Source: Devosia sp. 2618
GTDB taxonomy: Bacteria; Pseudomonadota; Alphaproteobacteria; Rhizobiales; Devosiaceae
Direction: 5' to 3'
Assembly (NCBI RefSeq): GCF_040546815.1
Contig: NZ_JBEPOO010000001.1
Span: 682,001-746,000 of the forward strand
Length of the DNA stretch: 64,000 bases
Shown one piece after another: positions 1 through 9,269 of this stretch (positions are counted from its first letter, which is position 1; each line of letters opens with the position of its first letter). The notes under the pieces were generated by a model. That model searched no databases. It was not told the origin of the DNA and saw only the letters and a program-made list of their open reading frames with translations. Position numbers and translations under genes: made by a program.

Positions 1-561
1 TCAATAACAGCAGGCGAAGTACGCAAATGAGCGGGGCTGCAAGTAATGAGGCGTGCAATAAGAGTTTTGAGAATAATTGGTTGGTCGGAGCGCCTTGCTG
101 ATTGGGGCGGTTATATGGGTCTTCGATAGTTGCTGAGTTGTGCGCGACAAGACCTAACGACTACCTCAAAGCCCTCCTCGAATAAGGACTACTTGATGCT
201 GAGCGCGTAAGCCGCTCTTGCGCATGTTGTGTCCGAAACAAATTCAGACCCGTCCAAGCGCTATCCGCTTGCACCGCGATCTTGCCAATTGGCCATGGCA
301 TGTTGTTGGAGGCTAAGCATTTTGTCGCAGCGATGCTCCAATTGGTAATATTGCTATTCCCAATGAGGTGCGTGTTTGAGCTTGCTGGCGATGTGAGGCT
401 GGGAAGGGGCCCGGGCCGGCCATTGGGCTGCTTGGCAACCGGAAGGCTTGGCGGCGTCAGAGCCAGAAAAGTCCACTGAAATCGCTTACGGCGCGGTGTG
501 GGCTATTGGTCGGCGGTCTAAGTCGGGGCGCCTGGTAGAGCACCCCGCTGGAAGGCTTTTT
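1..561. other. no supported feature
   Basis: Short open frames occur on both strands, but none has a convincing ribosome binding site, a recognisable family or a protein-like composition. I see no tRNA fold, insertion sequence end or clear terminator. Confidence 0.5.
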
Positions 562-759
562 TTACTGGTATTCGAGTTCGGGTTCGCGCAGCGTTACGAG
601 GAGATTTTCCATGCGCTCGGCTTCGTCGCCGCGATACTGGCCGCGCCGGAAATTGCTGACGATTTCAACAATACGCATGCGGCGCTGGTTGTAGCGGTCG
701 AGGCTTTCCCCATCGAAGCGGGGGCAGCGGATTTGAGGCCATTCGTCCAATTTGCGCAC
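562..759 (-). CDS. possible small hypothetical protein
   Basis: A 65-residue frame with a GTG start. The product is charged and soluble-looking, ends in REPELEYQ, and its antisense frames have the alanine/valine-rich look of shadows. No family is recognised and the ribosome binding site is weak. It lies about 100 bases downstream of the response regulator gene on the same strand. It could be a gene remnant. Confidence 0.3.
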   Translation of the reverse strand: MRKLDEWPQIRCPRFDGESLDRYNQRRMRIVEIVSNFRRGQYRGDEAERMENLLVTLREPELEYQ

Positions 760-856
760 TCTACAGTCGCAGGGAATCCTGCCGGTAACTGCTTGGATAA
801 TAGAGAACGTCGGTGAGGTGAAATTGAGCGCTTGGTTAGAATTTGGATAGAATCGG

Positions 857-1528
857 TCACTGCCTCGTCATCATGTAGCCCACTCCACGAATAGTCTGGA
901 TCAGTGAAGGAGCGTCGGCCGAGTCGATCTTTTTGCGCAGATAGCGGATGTAGACGTCGACGATCTTGGTGCCCGGATCATAGCCATAGTCCCAGACGCT
1001 GCTGAGCAGGCGCTGGCGACTGACCACCTTGTCGGCATTGACCATGAGATAGGCGAGGAGTTCGAACTCTTTCAGCGTCAACTGGAGGGGAGTGCCTGCT
1101 TTACTCACGCGATGGGCCGCCGCATCGAGCACAATGTCGCCAGCGCGCAGCAGTTTGGGCTGTTCGGTGCCACCGCGGCGGCGCAGGGCAACAATGCGAG
1201 CCAGCAGTTCGTCGAAGGCGAAGGGTTTGCTGATATAGTCATCGGCGCCGCCCTTGAGCCCTTCGATCTTGTCCTGCAGGCTATCCTTGGCGGTGAGCAT
1301 GAGGATCAGGGTTGGCAGGTTTTCTTCGCGAATGACGCGGCAAACCTCCATGCCGTCGATATAGGGCAGCATGCGGTCGAGAATCACCAGATCGAAACTG
1401 TCAGCCCGGATGCGCTCCAGCCCGTCGCGCCCATCGCGCTCGACGCTGACGTGGTAGCCCTCTGCAGCAAGGCCACGCTCAAGGAAGGAGGCGATGCGGC
1501 GGTCATCTTCGACCACAAGAATATTCAT
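857..1528 (-). CDS. OmpR-family response regulator
   Basis: This is a 223-residue two-component response regulator. The N-terminal receiver domain has the acidic pair at residues 8-9 (VVEDD), the phosphoacceptor Asp51 in VILDRMLP, and the conserved Lys in SKPF. The C-terminal winged-helix DNA-binding domain ends in TIRGVGYMM, typical of the OmpR/PhoB class. I chose the ATG at 1528 because the receiver fold starts there (MNILVVEDD). The start overlaps the stop of the upstream sensor kinase gene by an ATGA junction, so the pair is translationally coupled. The regulated genes cannot be read from the sequence; the adjacent alcohol-oxidation ABC cluster is a possibility only. Confidence 0.93.
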   Translation of the reverse strand: MNILVVEDDRRIASFLERGLAAEGYHVSVERDGRDGLERIRADSFDLVILDRMLPYIDGMEVCRVIREENLPTLILMLTAKDSLQDKIEGLKGGADDYISKPFAFDELLARIVALRRRGGTEQPKLLRAGDIVLDAAAHRVSKAGTPLQLTLKEFELLAYLMVNADKVVSRQRLLSSVWDYGYDPGTKIVDVYIRYLRKKIDSADAPSLIQTIRGVGYMMTRQ

Positions 1529-2946
1529 TGGGTCGCTCCGTCCCACTTCGGCAATACGATGGTCAATACAGCGCCACCTCCGGCGTGGTTGGTGAGTGTG
1601 ATCGTGCCTAAGTGTTGATCCACAATGCTCTTTGCAATGGCTAGCCCGATGCCGAGGCCAAATGACGACGCCCGCCCGTCGCGCCCGCGATAGAAGCGAT
1701 CAAATACGTGAGGCTGGTCCTGTTCGGTGATGCCGGGGCCCTGATCCTGGATTTGCACTTCCGCCCCGGCCTGCGTCACGGCCAGCGAGCCGGTTATCGT
1801 AGTGCCCGGCGGGGAGTGATTGATGGCATTGTCCAAACCAATGAGCAGGGCCTGCTTGAGGCGGCGCATGTCGGCGTTCACCCAGACCGTGCCTTCGGGC
1901 AACTTGAGATCGAGCGCCACTTCTCGTGGCTCGGCGAGGGCTTCTGCCTCCTGCATGCTGGCAGCGAGCAGGTCATCGAGCATGATGGGTGCGAGTTGTA
2001 GCGGCTGCTCTTCGCCAGAGCGGGCGAAGGAAATCAGATCGTCGAGCAGTTGGCCCATGTCTGCGGCCTGTTCCTGGATGCGTTCCAGTGATTGGCGTTG
2101 TTCGCCAGCTGCCGCATTGGGCAAAAGGGCAACATCGGCTTCGCCGCGAAGAATGGTGAGGGGAGTGCGCAGTTCGTGGCTGACATCGGCCAGAAATTGG
2201 GAGCGCTTGGCGTCGGTCTCGCGCAGGCGGCGGTTGGTTTCGCGCAGCTCTTCGGCGCTTTTTTCGAGCGCCTGGGTCAGTGGATGGGAGGCGCGATCGG
2301 TTGGGCGTAGGAGGGTTCTCGTGGTCAGCAGCCACATGACGATGGAGGCCAGCGCCGCGATGCCCCAGACGATCAGGATCTGTTCGCGTTTGGAGTGGTT
2401 TTCGGCGCGGGCGGCGTCGATCCTCGCATAGATGTCGCTTTCGGCATCATCGAGCAGGGCTTCAAACTCTCGCGACAATCGGAAGTCGACTTCGCGCTCA
2501 TAGACCTGGTGTGCTTCGACGGTGCGCTGGTCGCGGTTGAGTACGATGGCGCGCGAGGCCGACAGATCGATGGAGTGATAGAGCTCAAGCATTCGGCGGG
2601 CGTTTTCGATGTCCTTGATGGAGTCGCGGGTCTGGCTGTTGCTCGATGCGGCGACAGCCTGCGCCCGGGCGGTGGCCGATAGGCGGATGAAGGCGCGTTC
2701 TACGGCGAGCCGTGCGGCGCGCAGATCGTTTTGCTGCTCGCGACCGAGCATGAGGACTTGCGCGAGTTCTGAGCCATATTGGCCAGTGGCCTGACCGAGC
2801 ACCAAGGTGCTTTCAAGCTGCGCCTGTAGCCGTAGAATCTGCGCCTGATTTTGATCGTCGGAATAGAGCACCCAGACCGAGGCTCCCATCAGGGCGAAGA
2901 GGCAAATCAGGTTCGCCAGAATAAGCGAAATCTTACTCCAGCTCAC
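1525..2946 (-). CDS. membrane sensor histidine kinase
   Basis: This 473-residue kinase partners the response regulator that follows it. A first membrane helix lies near residues 8-28, a helical sensor region of about 160 residues follows, and a second helix (ILIVWGIAALASIVMWLL) lies near residue 200. The H-box is FLADVSHELRTPL. The ATPase domain shows an N-box (DNAINHSPPG), a G1 box (DQGPGI) and a G2 box (GLGIGLAIAKS). The sensor region resembles four-helix-bundle sensors, but the ligand is unknown. It is the first gene of a two-gene operon. Confidence 0.93.
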   Translation of the reverse strand: MSWSKISLILANLICLFALMGASVWVLYSDDQNQAQILRLQAQLESTLVLGQATGQYGSELAQVLMLGREQQNDLRAARLAVERAFIRLSATARAQAVAASSNSQTRDSIKDIENARRMLELYHSIDLSASRAIVLNRDQRTVEAHQVYEREVDFRLSREFEALLDDAESDIYARIDAARAENHSKREQILIVWGIAALASIVMWLLTTRTLLRPTDRASHPLTQALEKSAEELRETNRRLRETDAKRSQFLADVSHELRTPLTILRGEADVALLPNAAAGEQRQSLERIQEQAADMGQLLDDLISFARSGEEQPLQLAPIMLDDLLAASMQEAEALAEPREVALDLKLPEGTVWVNADMRRLKQALLIGLDNAINHSPPGTTITGSLAVTQAGAEVQIQDQGPGITEQDQPHVFDRFYRGRDGRASSFGLGIGLAIAKSIVDQHLGTITLTNHAGGGAVLTIVLPKWDGATQ

Positions 2947-3061
2947 GAACTCGGGCCCCCGCAGTTTTGGTCATGTGGCTTCTTTGTCTCCAATGTGGAG
3001 ACAAACTTCATAGCGGGAGGATGCGGGACCAGACCGGGTTCATGCAAGCGAAGTCTGGGCG

Positions 3062-3874
3062 TTAGTCACGTTTTACCCGACGAATGGCGCCGGCCAGCGG
3101 ATTGTAGCCGTGGGTGGCTAGAACGAAGGCGACGACGGTGACGCCGACCACGACGGCGAGGCTGGTCCAGTTCACCTGCCCGTAGGCCGCAAACCGCATC
3201 AACTCGACGGCGTGGGTGAAGGGATTGGCCAAAGAGGCGTAGTAGATGATCTCGGCGCCAGCCTCGCGGAGCTTCCAGAGCGGATAAAGCGCCGAGGACA
3301 GGAAAAACATCGGAAAGACCACGAAGTTCATCATGCCGGCGAAGTTTTCGATCTTGGGCGTATATACCGATACCAGCAGGCCGATGGCGCCCAGCATTAA
3401 ACCCGAGAGGATGATGGCGGGCAGCACGTAGAGTTCGCCCCATGGCGGGAAGTGGTAGCCAAACAGGCGGGCGAGCAGCAGGAAGGCATAAACCTGCAGG
3501 ACCGACAGGATCGTGGCGCCCATGATCTTGGCAAAGAGCAGATAGCCGCGGGGCAGGGGCGACACCAGCATCACGCGCATGACGCCAGCCTCACGATCAT
3601 AGACCATCGAGAGTGCCGATTGCATGCACTGGAACAGCACGACGATGCCGGCGAGGCCCGGCAGGATGTATTCCTGATATGGGGTGTATGTGCGATAGGG
3701 CGCAATGATCGACACACCCAGCAGGTCGTGCAGGCCAGTGGCGAAAACCAGTAGCCATAGAGCCGGGCGCACGAGCGCTGAGAGCAGGCGCTCGGTTTGC
3801 CGAAGGAACTTCGCCACCTCTCGCCATGCAATCGCAGTCAGGCCCAGCCAGAGGTGGTGTAGCGTTATTGGCAT
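3062..3874 (-). CDS. ABC-2 type permease, PQQ/alcohol-oxidation associated
   Basis: A 270-residue integral membrane protein with about six hydrophobic helices and the ABC2_membrane layout (LVRPALWLLVFATG, an internal VMLVSPLPRGY segment, and PMFFLSSALYPLW). Its start overlaps the stop of the binding-protein gene by ten bases. In known PQQ-dependent alcohol-oxidation clusters, a permease of this type (PedC-like) is found with exactly this set: binding protein, beta-propeller and ATPase. The ATPase is encoded divergently at 6683-7459. I infer the family from context and layout; the transported compound is not known. Confidence 0.8.
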   Translation of the reverse strand: MPITLHHLWLGLTAIAWREVAKFLRQTERLLSALVRPALWLLVFATGLHDLLGVSIIAPYRTYTPYQEYILPGLAGIVVLFQCMQSALSMVYDREAGVMRVMLVSPLPRGYLLFAKIMGATILSVLQVYAFLLLARLFGYHFPPWGELYVLPAIILSGLMLGAIGLLVSVYTPKIENFAGMMNFVVFPMFFLSSALYPLWKLREAGAEIIYYASLANPFTHAVELMRFAAYGQVNWTSLAVVVGVTVVAFVLATHGYNPLAGAIRRVKRD

Positions 3875-5031
3875 TGATGCTCGGGTTGGTCAGTGCCCAG
3901 AGTGTCAAGTGTCGTCGACTGGTGCAGGAAGCCCGGGAGCGGCGCTTCGGCGATGACGGCGTTGTGCGTGGCGAGCACAATCGGCATGCGCATCTGGCCA
4001 TCCCACTCGCGGAAATTGAGCTGAACCCCCTTGGAGCCGTCGATCTTGAGGCGGCTGCCACGGAGATATTCGGCGATCTTGGCCGGGTCTTCCGAACGGG
4101 CCTTGGCATAGGCGGTGACGATGGATTTTGCGGCAATCCAAGTCGCCCAGTCCTGACCGGTCATGCGGCGGCCGTCGGTCAGGTCTTCAAAGCGAACTGT
4201 GACCTGCGTCGATCCGTCCCGATCCCATGCCCACTGCCATTCGCTGGCGACGAGACCTGTGGAACCGACGATGGGGCGCGCCAGCTGGGTGTCGTATGGC
4301 AGGTAGCGGCTGTACTCGCCCTCGCTGTCGGCGACATAGATGATATCGTAATCGACGCCACCGGTGATGAGCTGGGTATTGTTGGCCTCGCGGTTCGCCG
4401 GGTCGGTCGAGAGCGTGAACTGGCGTTCATCGACGATGTTCAGTCGGAGGCGTTCTGCGGAGGCGCGGAAGGACGTGGCAAGTGCGCTGTCGCGCTCGTG
4501 CGGGCCGACTAGCATGAGGACTTTGGTCCAGTTGCGGGTGCGCAGGAGCTGGACCAGAGCGTCGGAGTTCATGCGGTCTGACGCTGCGGTGTGGAGCAGG
4601 TTGGGATAGCAGCGCGTGCGCAGATAATCCTCGGGTGCCGTGGCATTGACCAGCGTGACCGGGAGCGCCGTCGTGGCGGCGGCCACCTGATCGACGAGGT
4701 CGGCCGGGAGGTCGAGAATGATGAAGTTCTCGCCAGCGCCGACCATTGCCTCGATCTTGGCGATGAGGGCCGGCGCGTCGGCTGCTTCCTGATGGTGGAG
4801 CGAGACTTCTTGCCCGACGGCATCGGACACGACGCGCAAATCCTCAACGCCCATGGTGGCGCCGTCGATCGGATTGCCGCCGGGGGCGATCTCGATGCGG
4901 GTGTAGACGACATCGGGGTGGTAGCGGACGTCATTGGTCAGGCCGAGATAGCCGACCGTCACCGGAGCGGCGGCAACGCTGCTGGTGAGCAGCGTTACCG
5001 TCAAAGTTGCAAGAGCCCAGCGGCTAGTCAT
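3865..5031 (-). CDS. periplasmic ABC binding protein, PQQ alcohol-oxidation type
   Basis: A 388-residue protein with an N-terminal signal peptide (hydrophobic core TLTVTLLTSSVAAA) and the two-lobed branched-chain-amino-acid-binding-like fold. Recognisable segments are TVGYLGLTNDVRYHP near the mature N-terminus and VYTRIEIAPGGNPIDGA. This matches the substrate-binding component described for PQQ-dependent alcohol dehydrogenase ABC systems. It overlaps the beta-propeller gene upstream and the permease gene downstream, which shows a tight operon. The ligand is unknown. Confidence 0.82.
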   Translation of the reverse strand: MTSRWALATLTVTLLTSSVAAAPVTVGYLGLTNDVRYHPDVVYTRIEIAPGGNPIDGATMGVEDLRVVSDAVGQEVSLHHQEAADAPALIAKIEAMVGAGENFIILDLPADLVDQVAAATTALPVTLVNATAPEDYLRTRCYPNLLHTAASDRMNSDALVQLLRTRNWTKVLMLVGPHERDSALATSFRASAERLRLNIVDERQFTLSTDPANREANNTQLITGGVDYDIIYVADSEGEYSRYLPYDTQLARPIVGSTGLVASEWQWAWDRDGSTQVTVRFEDLTDGRRMTGQDWATWIAAKSIVTAYAKARSEDPAKIAEYLRGSRLKIDGSKGVQLNFREWDGQMRMPIVLATHNAVIAEAPLPGFLHQSTTLDTLGTDQPEHQCQ

Positions 5032-6007
5032 CGATCACCACCGAATGGGGCACGCGGCCAACCGGAATGGACTGAAGGGCTGACATGCTGGCCATATCGA
5101 CGACCGTAATATCGTCCGATAGTCCGTTGGCTACGAAGGCAAGGCTTTCGTCGCTGGACAGTGCAACGGACCAAGCGCGCCGACCGACCAGCACATATTT
5201 GAGCACTTCGCGGCTCGCGGCGTCGATGATGGCGATGTGGTTTGCCCGGCCCAGGCTCAGCAGCACCTTGCTGCCATCCTTGGTGATGGCCATGCCAACG
5301 GGGGTGACGTCTTCTTCGCGGAAACCGGGTGGCACGAAGATTAGGCTGTCGCCCTTGATCTCGTTGGTGGCGGTGTCGATGACGTAGATTTCGCTGGAGA
5401 GTTCGCAGCTGACCCAGAGTTCGGAGCCATCTGGGGTGAGGATGAACCGGCGCGGACGGGTGCCGACCAGAATGTTTTTGGTGACGGTGCCGGTGGCCAC
5501 GTCAACCACGTGAACCATGTCGGCGACTTCCGATGTGACATAGGCGGTCTTGCCGTCTGGCATGACCAAAACGCCTTCCGGCTCGGCACCGGTCGGGATG
5601 TCTGCAATTGAGGTGCGGGTCGCAGCATCGATAATTTCGAGGCGCGAGTCTTCTTCGTTGGACACGAAGATCTGCGATTCATCGGGCGAGAAGGCAAAGA
5701 CTTCCGGGCTCGGGCCCGTCGGAATGCTGTCCACCACTTCGAGCGTATCGACGTCGATGATGTCGATGACGTCATCGTCGCCGCAAGCGACGTAGAGCAG
5801 GGTTCGGTCAGCGTTGAAATGCATATCGCGCGGGCGGCGCGACGTCTCGATGCGCTTGACGATCTGGTAGTCCTTATCGAGCACCACCACCTCGTGGCTT
5901 TTCTCGTTGGACACGAAGATCAGGCCCGTCCCCGCAGCCATAGCTGCTGCTGCGGATACACCGAGCATAACGGTTGCCAGGGCTGTGCGAAGAAGGGCCT
6001 TCATCAT
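5024..6007 (-). CDS. YVTN-type beta-propeller protein, PQQ-ABC cluster
   Basis: A 327-residue exported protein. After a signal peptide (residues 1-24) it has about seven repeats of the YVTN/NHL kind, such as IFVSNEKSHEVVVLDK, LYVACGDDDVIDIID and AFVANGLSDDITVVD. The fold should be a periplasmic seven-bladed propeller. It is the usual companion of the PQQ-dependent alcohol-oxidation ABC transporter genes. Two Met codons stand at the start (6005-6007 and 6002-6004) and either could be used. The stop overlaps the start of the binding-protein gene. Its biochemical role is not established. Confidence 0.88.
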   Translation of the reverse strand: MMKALLRTALATVMLGVSAAAAMAAGTGLIFVSNEKSHEVVVLDKDYQIVKRIETSRRPRDMHFNADRTLLYVACGDDDVIDIIDVDTLEVVDSIPTGPSPEVFAFSPDESQIFVSNEEDSRLEIIDAATRTSIADIPTGAEPEGVLVMPDGKTAYVTSEVADMVHVVDVATGTVTKNILVGTRPRRFILTPDGSELWVSCELSSEIYVIDTATNEIKGDSLIFVPPGFREEDVTPVGMAITKDGSKVLLSLGRANHIAIIDAASREVLKYVLVGRRAWSVALSSDESLAFVANGLSDDITVVDMASMSALQSIPVGRVPHSVVIDD

Positions 6008-6009
6008 CT

Positions 6010-6435
6010 TCAGTTCACCACAAACTTGCCGGCCAGGCCGCGGTCTTCATAGCCTGCTGCCCAGAACTTGTATTCGCCCGGACGGATCGGCACGAACCAG
6101 ATGTCGATGGTGCCTTCATCGTCGAACTCGACGCTGTAGAGGCCGAAAGGCTTTACTTCGAGATCGTTGATTACGACCTGATTGATCCACGAATTGCGGA
6201 ACAGCTCTGGTGCCATGATCGCTAGTTCTTCGCCGCCGTCATGGACGATGCGGAAGCGGTAGTACTTGCCGGTCTCGAGTTCGAAGCTGGTTTCCGAAAA
6301 GGTGAGGTCTGCACTATTGATCATCAGATCGGGGAGGCGCGTCCCGTTGGAGGCAAGGTTACCTGCTGCCTGCACTGGCGCCGCAACGGCACCGATCAAA
6401 AGCACCGAGGCCAGAATGGCCTTCAATCCACGCAT
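6010..6435 (-). CDS. cupredoxin-like exported protein
   Basis: A 141-residue protein with a signal peptide ending near APVQA. The mature part looks like a cupredoxin fold: FSETSFELETGKYYRFRI, then GTIDIWFVPIRPGEYKFWA near the C-terminus. A clear type-I copper ligand set (His, Cys, His, Met) is not visible, so copper binding is doubtful. ATG at 6435 has a GGGGAG ribosome binding site; a TTG start at 6450 is less likely. It is the first gene of the minus-strand ABC operon. Confidence 0.7.
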   Translation of the reverse strand: MRGLKAILASVLLIGAVAAPVQAAGNLASNGTRLPDLMINSADLTFSETSFELETGKYYRFRIVHDGGEELAIMAPELFRNSWINQVVINDLEVKPFGLYSVEFDDEGTIDIWFVPIRPGEYKFWAAGYEDRGLAGKFVVN

Positions 6436-6450
6436 TAGAATTCTCCCCAA

Positions 6451-6470
6451 AAGTCCGGTTAAGTCCGGTT
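6451..6470. promoter_or_regulatory. tandem 10-base repeat in the divergent promoter region
   Basis: Two perfect head-to-tail copies of AAGTCCGGTT lie just upstream of the cupredoxin-like gene, followed by an A/T-rich stretch. The region 6436-6682 separates the minus-strand operon from the divergent ATPase gene, so a regulator binding here could control both. This is inferred from position only. Confidence 0.35.
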
Positions 6471-6682
6471 TAAAATTAAATGCAGACCCACCCTGGGGGT
6501 TTCGATTGTCTCCCGCAATCGTTCAGCCTCAATACGTTACATTGCCTTCCCCGATATCAAGGGGTGTTAGACGGCCCTGTTATTGAAACCAGTGCGCCAC
6601 ACATTCGTGCATGCGCTGCAGCCCCACTCAAGCATATAGTGCCGGGATTGGTATAGGCGTCATCGGGGGCACGAGAACAGCG

Positions 6683-7459
6683 TTGGAGCAGTCTGAAAAC
6701 ACCATTGCCCTCGAGAAGGTCAGTAAATTTTACGGCGACCAGCTGGCGCTTGATGGGGTGAACTTCTCCATAGGGCGCGGCGAGATCGTTGGCCTGCTCG
6801 GACCCAATGGCGCCGGGAAGTCCACTTTGTTCCAGATTGCGGCGGGGCTGTTTGCGCCAGACGATGGTTCGGTGCGGGTATTCGACATGGACTATCGCCG
6901 CAACAGCAGCGCTATCTTGCGTCAGCTGGGCGTGGTGTTCCAGGCGCGCTCGCTCGACCTGGACATGTCCGCGAGCGCCAATCTGCGGTTTCACGGGCAG
7001 CTTTTTGGTCTCTCGGGCAAACGGCTGAAGGAGCGGATCGAGGCTGTCGCGGGTTTTCTCGATATCGTCGACTTACTGGATCAGTTGGTGCGGACGCTGT
7101 CGGGAGGCAATCAGCGGCGGGTGGACATTGCGCGGGCTTTGCTCAATCAGCCGCGGTTGTTGTTGATGGATGAGCCCTCCGTGGGGCTGGATACAACGGC
7201 ACGGAACGCGCTCGTACAGCACATGCAGCGCGAACGCGACGAACGTGGCACGGCCATTTTGTGGGCGACGCATCTTGTCGAGGAAGTGGCACAAGCGGAT
7301 CGGATTATCCTGATCGCCAAGGGACGCGTCGTGATCGAGGGAACGCCCGCCGAAGTCGTCGCCGCTGCAGGTGTCACCACCTTGGCCGAGGCCTATGTGA
7401 GCCTGACGGGCGGAAGCCGCAGCGCGCCAAGTCCGGACGAGGCGGTGGTAGACAGTTAA
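6683..7459 (+). CDS. ABC transporter ATP-binding protein, PQQ-ABC cluster
   Basis: A 258-residue ATPase subunit. It shows Walker A (GPNGAGKST), Q-loop (VVFQARSLD), signature (LSGGNQRRVDIARAL), Walker B (LLLMDEP) and an H-loop (WATHL). I prefer the TTG start at 6683, because the product then begins close to the usual N-terminus (IALEKVSKFYG); a frame with ATG at 6611 adds 24 residues that look unrelated. It should pair with the permease at 3062-3874. Its end overlaps the convergent LysR gene by four bases. Confidence 0.85.
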   Translation: MEQSENTIALEKVSKFYGDQLALDGVNFSIGRGEIVGLLGPNGAGKSTLFQIAAGLFAPDDGSVRVFDMDYRRNSSAILRQLGVVFQARSLDLDMSASANLRFHGQLFGLSGKRLKERIEAVAGFLDIVDLLDQLVRTLSGGNQRRVDIARALLNQPRLLLMDEPSVGLDTTARNALVQHMQRERDERGTAILWATHLVEEVAQADRIILIAKGRVVIEGTPAEVVAAAGVTTLAEAYVSLTGGSRSAPSPDEAVVDS

Positions 7460-8436
7460 GCGACCTGAACCAGCCACTTGTCGTTGACGGTCATTTCCGA
7501 GGCGTATTCGGTGCGGCAGAAATCGGCGATCTGGTTGTAGGTCTGGGCGTATGAACGCAAGGACATCAGGTGTTTCGGCATAGCCAGCACCATCTCATTG
7601 GTCATGCCATCGATCTGCACGAAGCGGACGATCTTGTGGATTGAGTCCGAGAGGTTTGGCAGTAGCGACATCGGGCAATGCGCGGTGGCGAGGCCAGCAG
7701 CGACCATGTCCAACGCCAAAGGGTAGGTGCTGGCAGAATAGGTCGGCGCGGCCTTTGGCAATTTGTGGCGATACCATTCAAGCGAGGCATTGCGCATCGG
7801 CATTTGCGGTTCGAGATCGACAAAATGCTGCATGGGAGCCGATACGTCGACCTGCCCACGGCCCGCCAGCGCCCGACGAACTTCGTCGCACGGTACCGAC
7901 ATTGGCACAGCCCAGGCGACGGGGTCATGGAACAGGCTGGTGATGGCGAAGGCGTTGCGGTGATCGACCAGCGAGTCGTTGCTGACGATGGCGCAATTGA
8001 GTTGGTGCAGCCGCAACATCTTGACGAGCTCGGTGCAAGTCTCGGCGTACTTGATTTCGAACTTGATGAAGCCAGGCTGGGTCGAGGTAATTCGCGCCGC
8101 TTCCGAGACGAGGCGGCCGCGCAGTGTGGGCGTGATTCCCATGCGTAGTGTCAGGCTGTTCTTAACGAACCGCTGGTCATGCTCGGCAAACACGGTTTTG
8201 AGCCGGTCGAGCAGTTCATTGCTGATCGCAAACCAATAATCGCCCGCAGGGGTGAGCAGCATGGCTTCACTCCGGTTGCGGACGATGAGTTGGCAGCCGA
8301 GTTTTTCTTCCAGTCTGGCGAGTTGTTGCGAAATCGAAGGCTGCGACAAGTCGATTCTTCTGGATGCCTTGGTGATCGATCCTGCCACGACCACGGCGTT
8401 GAAAATTTCCAGCTGTTTAAGCGTGATATCCTGCAC
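7456..8436 (-). CDS. LysR-family transcriptional regulator
   Basis: A 326-residue regulator. The N-terminal winged helix-turn-helix spans residues 5-65 (LKQLEIFNAVVVAGSITKAS, then LSQPSISQQLARLEEKLG). A periplasmic-binding-protein-like effector domain follows from about residue 95. It is convergent with the ABC ATPase gene. The target and effector are unknown, though control of the neighbouring ABC cluster is plausible. Confidence 0.92.
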   Translation of the reverse strand: MQDITLKQLEIFNAVVVAGSITKASRRIDLSQPSISQQLARLEEKLGCQLIVRNRSEAMLLTPAGDYWFAISNELLDRLKTVFAEHDQRFVKNSLTLRMGITPTLRGRLVSEAARITSTQPGFIKFEIKYAETCTELVKMLRLHQLNCAIVSNDSLVDHRNAFAITSLFHDPVAWAVPMSVPCDEVRRALAGRGQVDVSAPMQHFVDLEPQMPMRNASLEWYRHKLPKAAPTYSASTYPLALDMVAAGLATAHCPMSLLPNLSDSIHKIVRFVQIDGMTNEMVLAMPKHLMSLRSYAQTYNQIADFCRTEYASEMTVNDKWLVQVA

Positions 8437-8654
8437 TGCACTGCTCCCTGAGGGGCAGCATAGGACATATCAACGGAAAATCTACTGGTCGCAGTGGTTT
8501 GGGTCCAAAGTTTAATATTTCTCGGTTTGAGAATGTTTTGGCCGCCGACTGCGGAAAGCGGCCTGCACCATTTGACGGCCATTTAGGGTTGCGTTTGAGC
8601 CGATGATGGCCGAGTGAAACGCACAGATCAAAATCAGAAGACCGCTGCGTCGAA

Positions 8655-8957
8655 CTACTCGCAGCTATTGCCGATTTCGACTTCGTAGGTGGTCTTGCCG
8701 ACGCCCTGCGGTGGGACGGATTTTAGGTAGACGATGAGGTCGCATTCCTGGGTGCGGATTTCCCATTCCATGGCGCCGTCTGAGCGGGTGCCGGAATTGG
8801 TGATGGCGCCGATGGGCGCCTGCCGCAGGGCGTCGGCGACGTTGGCGTCGGCGAGAATGGTGCCGATCTGTTCGCCGCTGTCATAAAAGCCGGACAAAGC
8901 TGCGTGGGCAGGGGACGTGAGTATGATGAGGGCGATTGGCAGGTAAGCGAGCTTCAT
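8655..8957 (-). CDS. small exported hypothetical protein
   Basis: A 100-residue protein with a clear signal peptide (YLPIALIILTSPAHA). The mature part has two cysteines, in TQECDLIVYL and near the C-terminus (GNSCE), which could form a disulfide. The start at ATG 8957 is preceded by AAGGTCAG. The family is not recognised. Confidence 0.65.
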   Translation of the reverse strand: MKLAYLPIALIILTSPAHAALSGFYDSGEQIGTILADANVADALRQAPIGAITNSGTRSDGAMEWEIRTQECDLIVYLKSVPPQGVGKTTYEVEIGNSCE

Positions 8958-9006
8958 CTGGACTGACCTTGATGAGGGAGGGGAGGCGGTTCGCTTGCGG
9001 GCAGAA

Positions 9007-9183
9007 CTAGCCCCAGACGTTATAGTCCTCGCCGGCATGGCCTTGTTCCCAGGCCTGGTCCCAATTGGCTTCGTCGTCGTTCTTCTTGCCGCGATGGGGA
9101 TTGGTGCTCTTGTCCTGCTCGGAGGCGCCGGCGGTCCACCCGGCCAAGCGTACCTTTTCGTCGTGCTGTTTGTCGTTTGGCAT
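9007..9183 (-). CDS. small hydrophilic hypothetical protein
   Basis: A 58-residue, highly charged protein (MPNDKQHDEKVRLAG, then KNDDEANWDQAWEQGHAG). AGGAGAG lies a few bases before the ATG at 9183. It is the last host gene before the left prophage end. No family is recognised. Confidence 0.55.
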   Translation of the reverse strand: MPNDKQHDEKVRLAGWTAGASEQDKSTNPHRGKKNDDEANWDQAWEQGHAGEDYNVWG

Positions 9184-9269
9184 TGGTCTCTCCTGGTTTT
9201 GGCGCGGCAGCATGGGGGATACAATTTGTTGCCAGAAGGCATGCCCAAGCGGCCAAGCGCAAGGGAAAA

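Noticed and set aside
448..816. 122-residue plus-strand frame
   Set aside because: Its alanine/valine-rich sequence is what an antisense shadow of the minus-strand frame 562-759 would give, and it has no ribosome binding site.
1112..1618. 168-residue plus-strand frame
   Set aside because: It is antisense to the response regulator and kinase genes, which have full family motifs.
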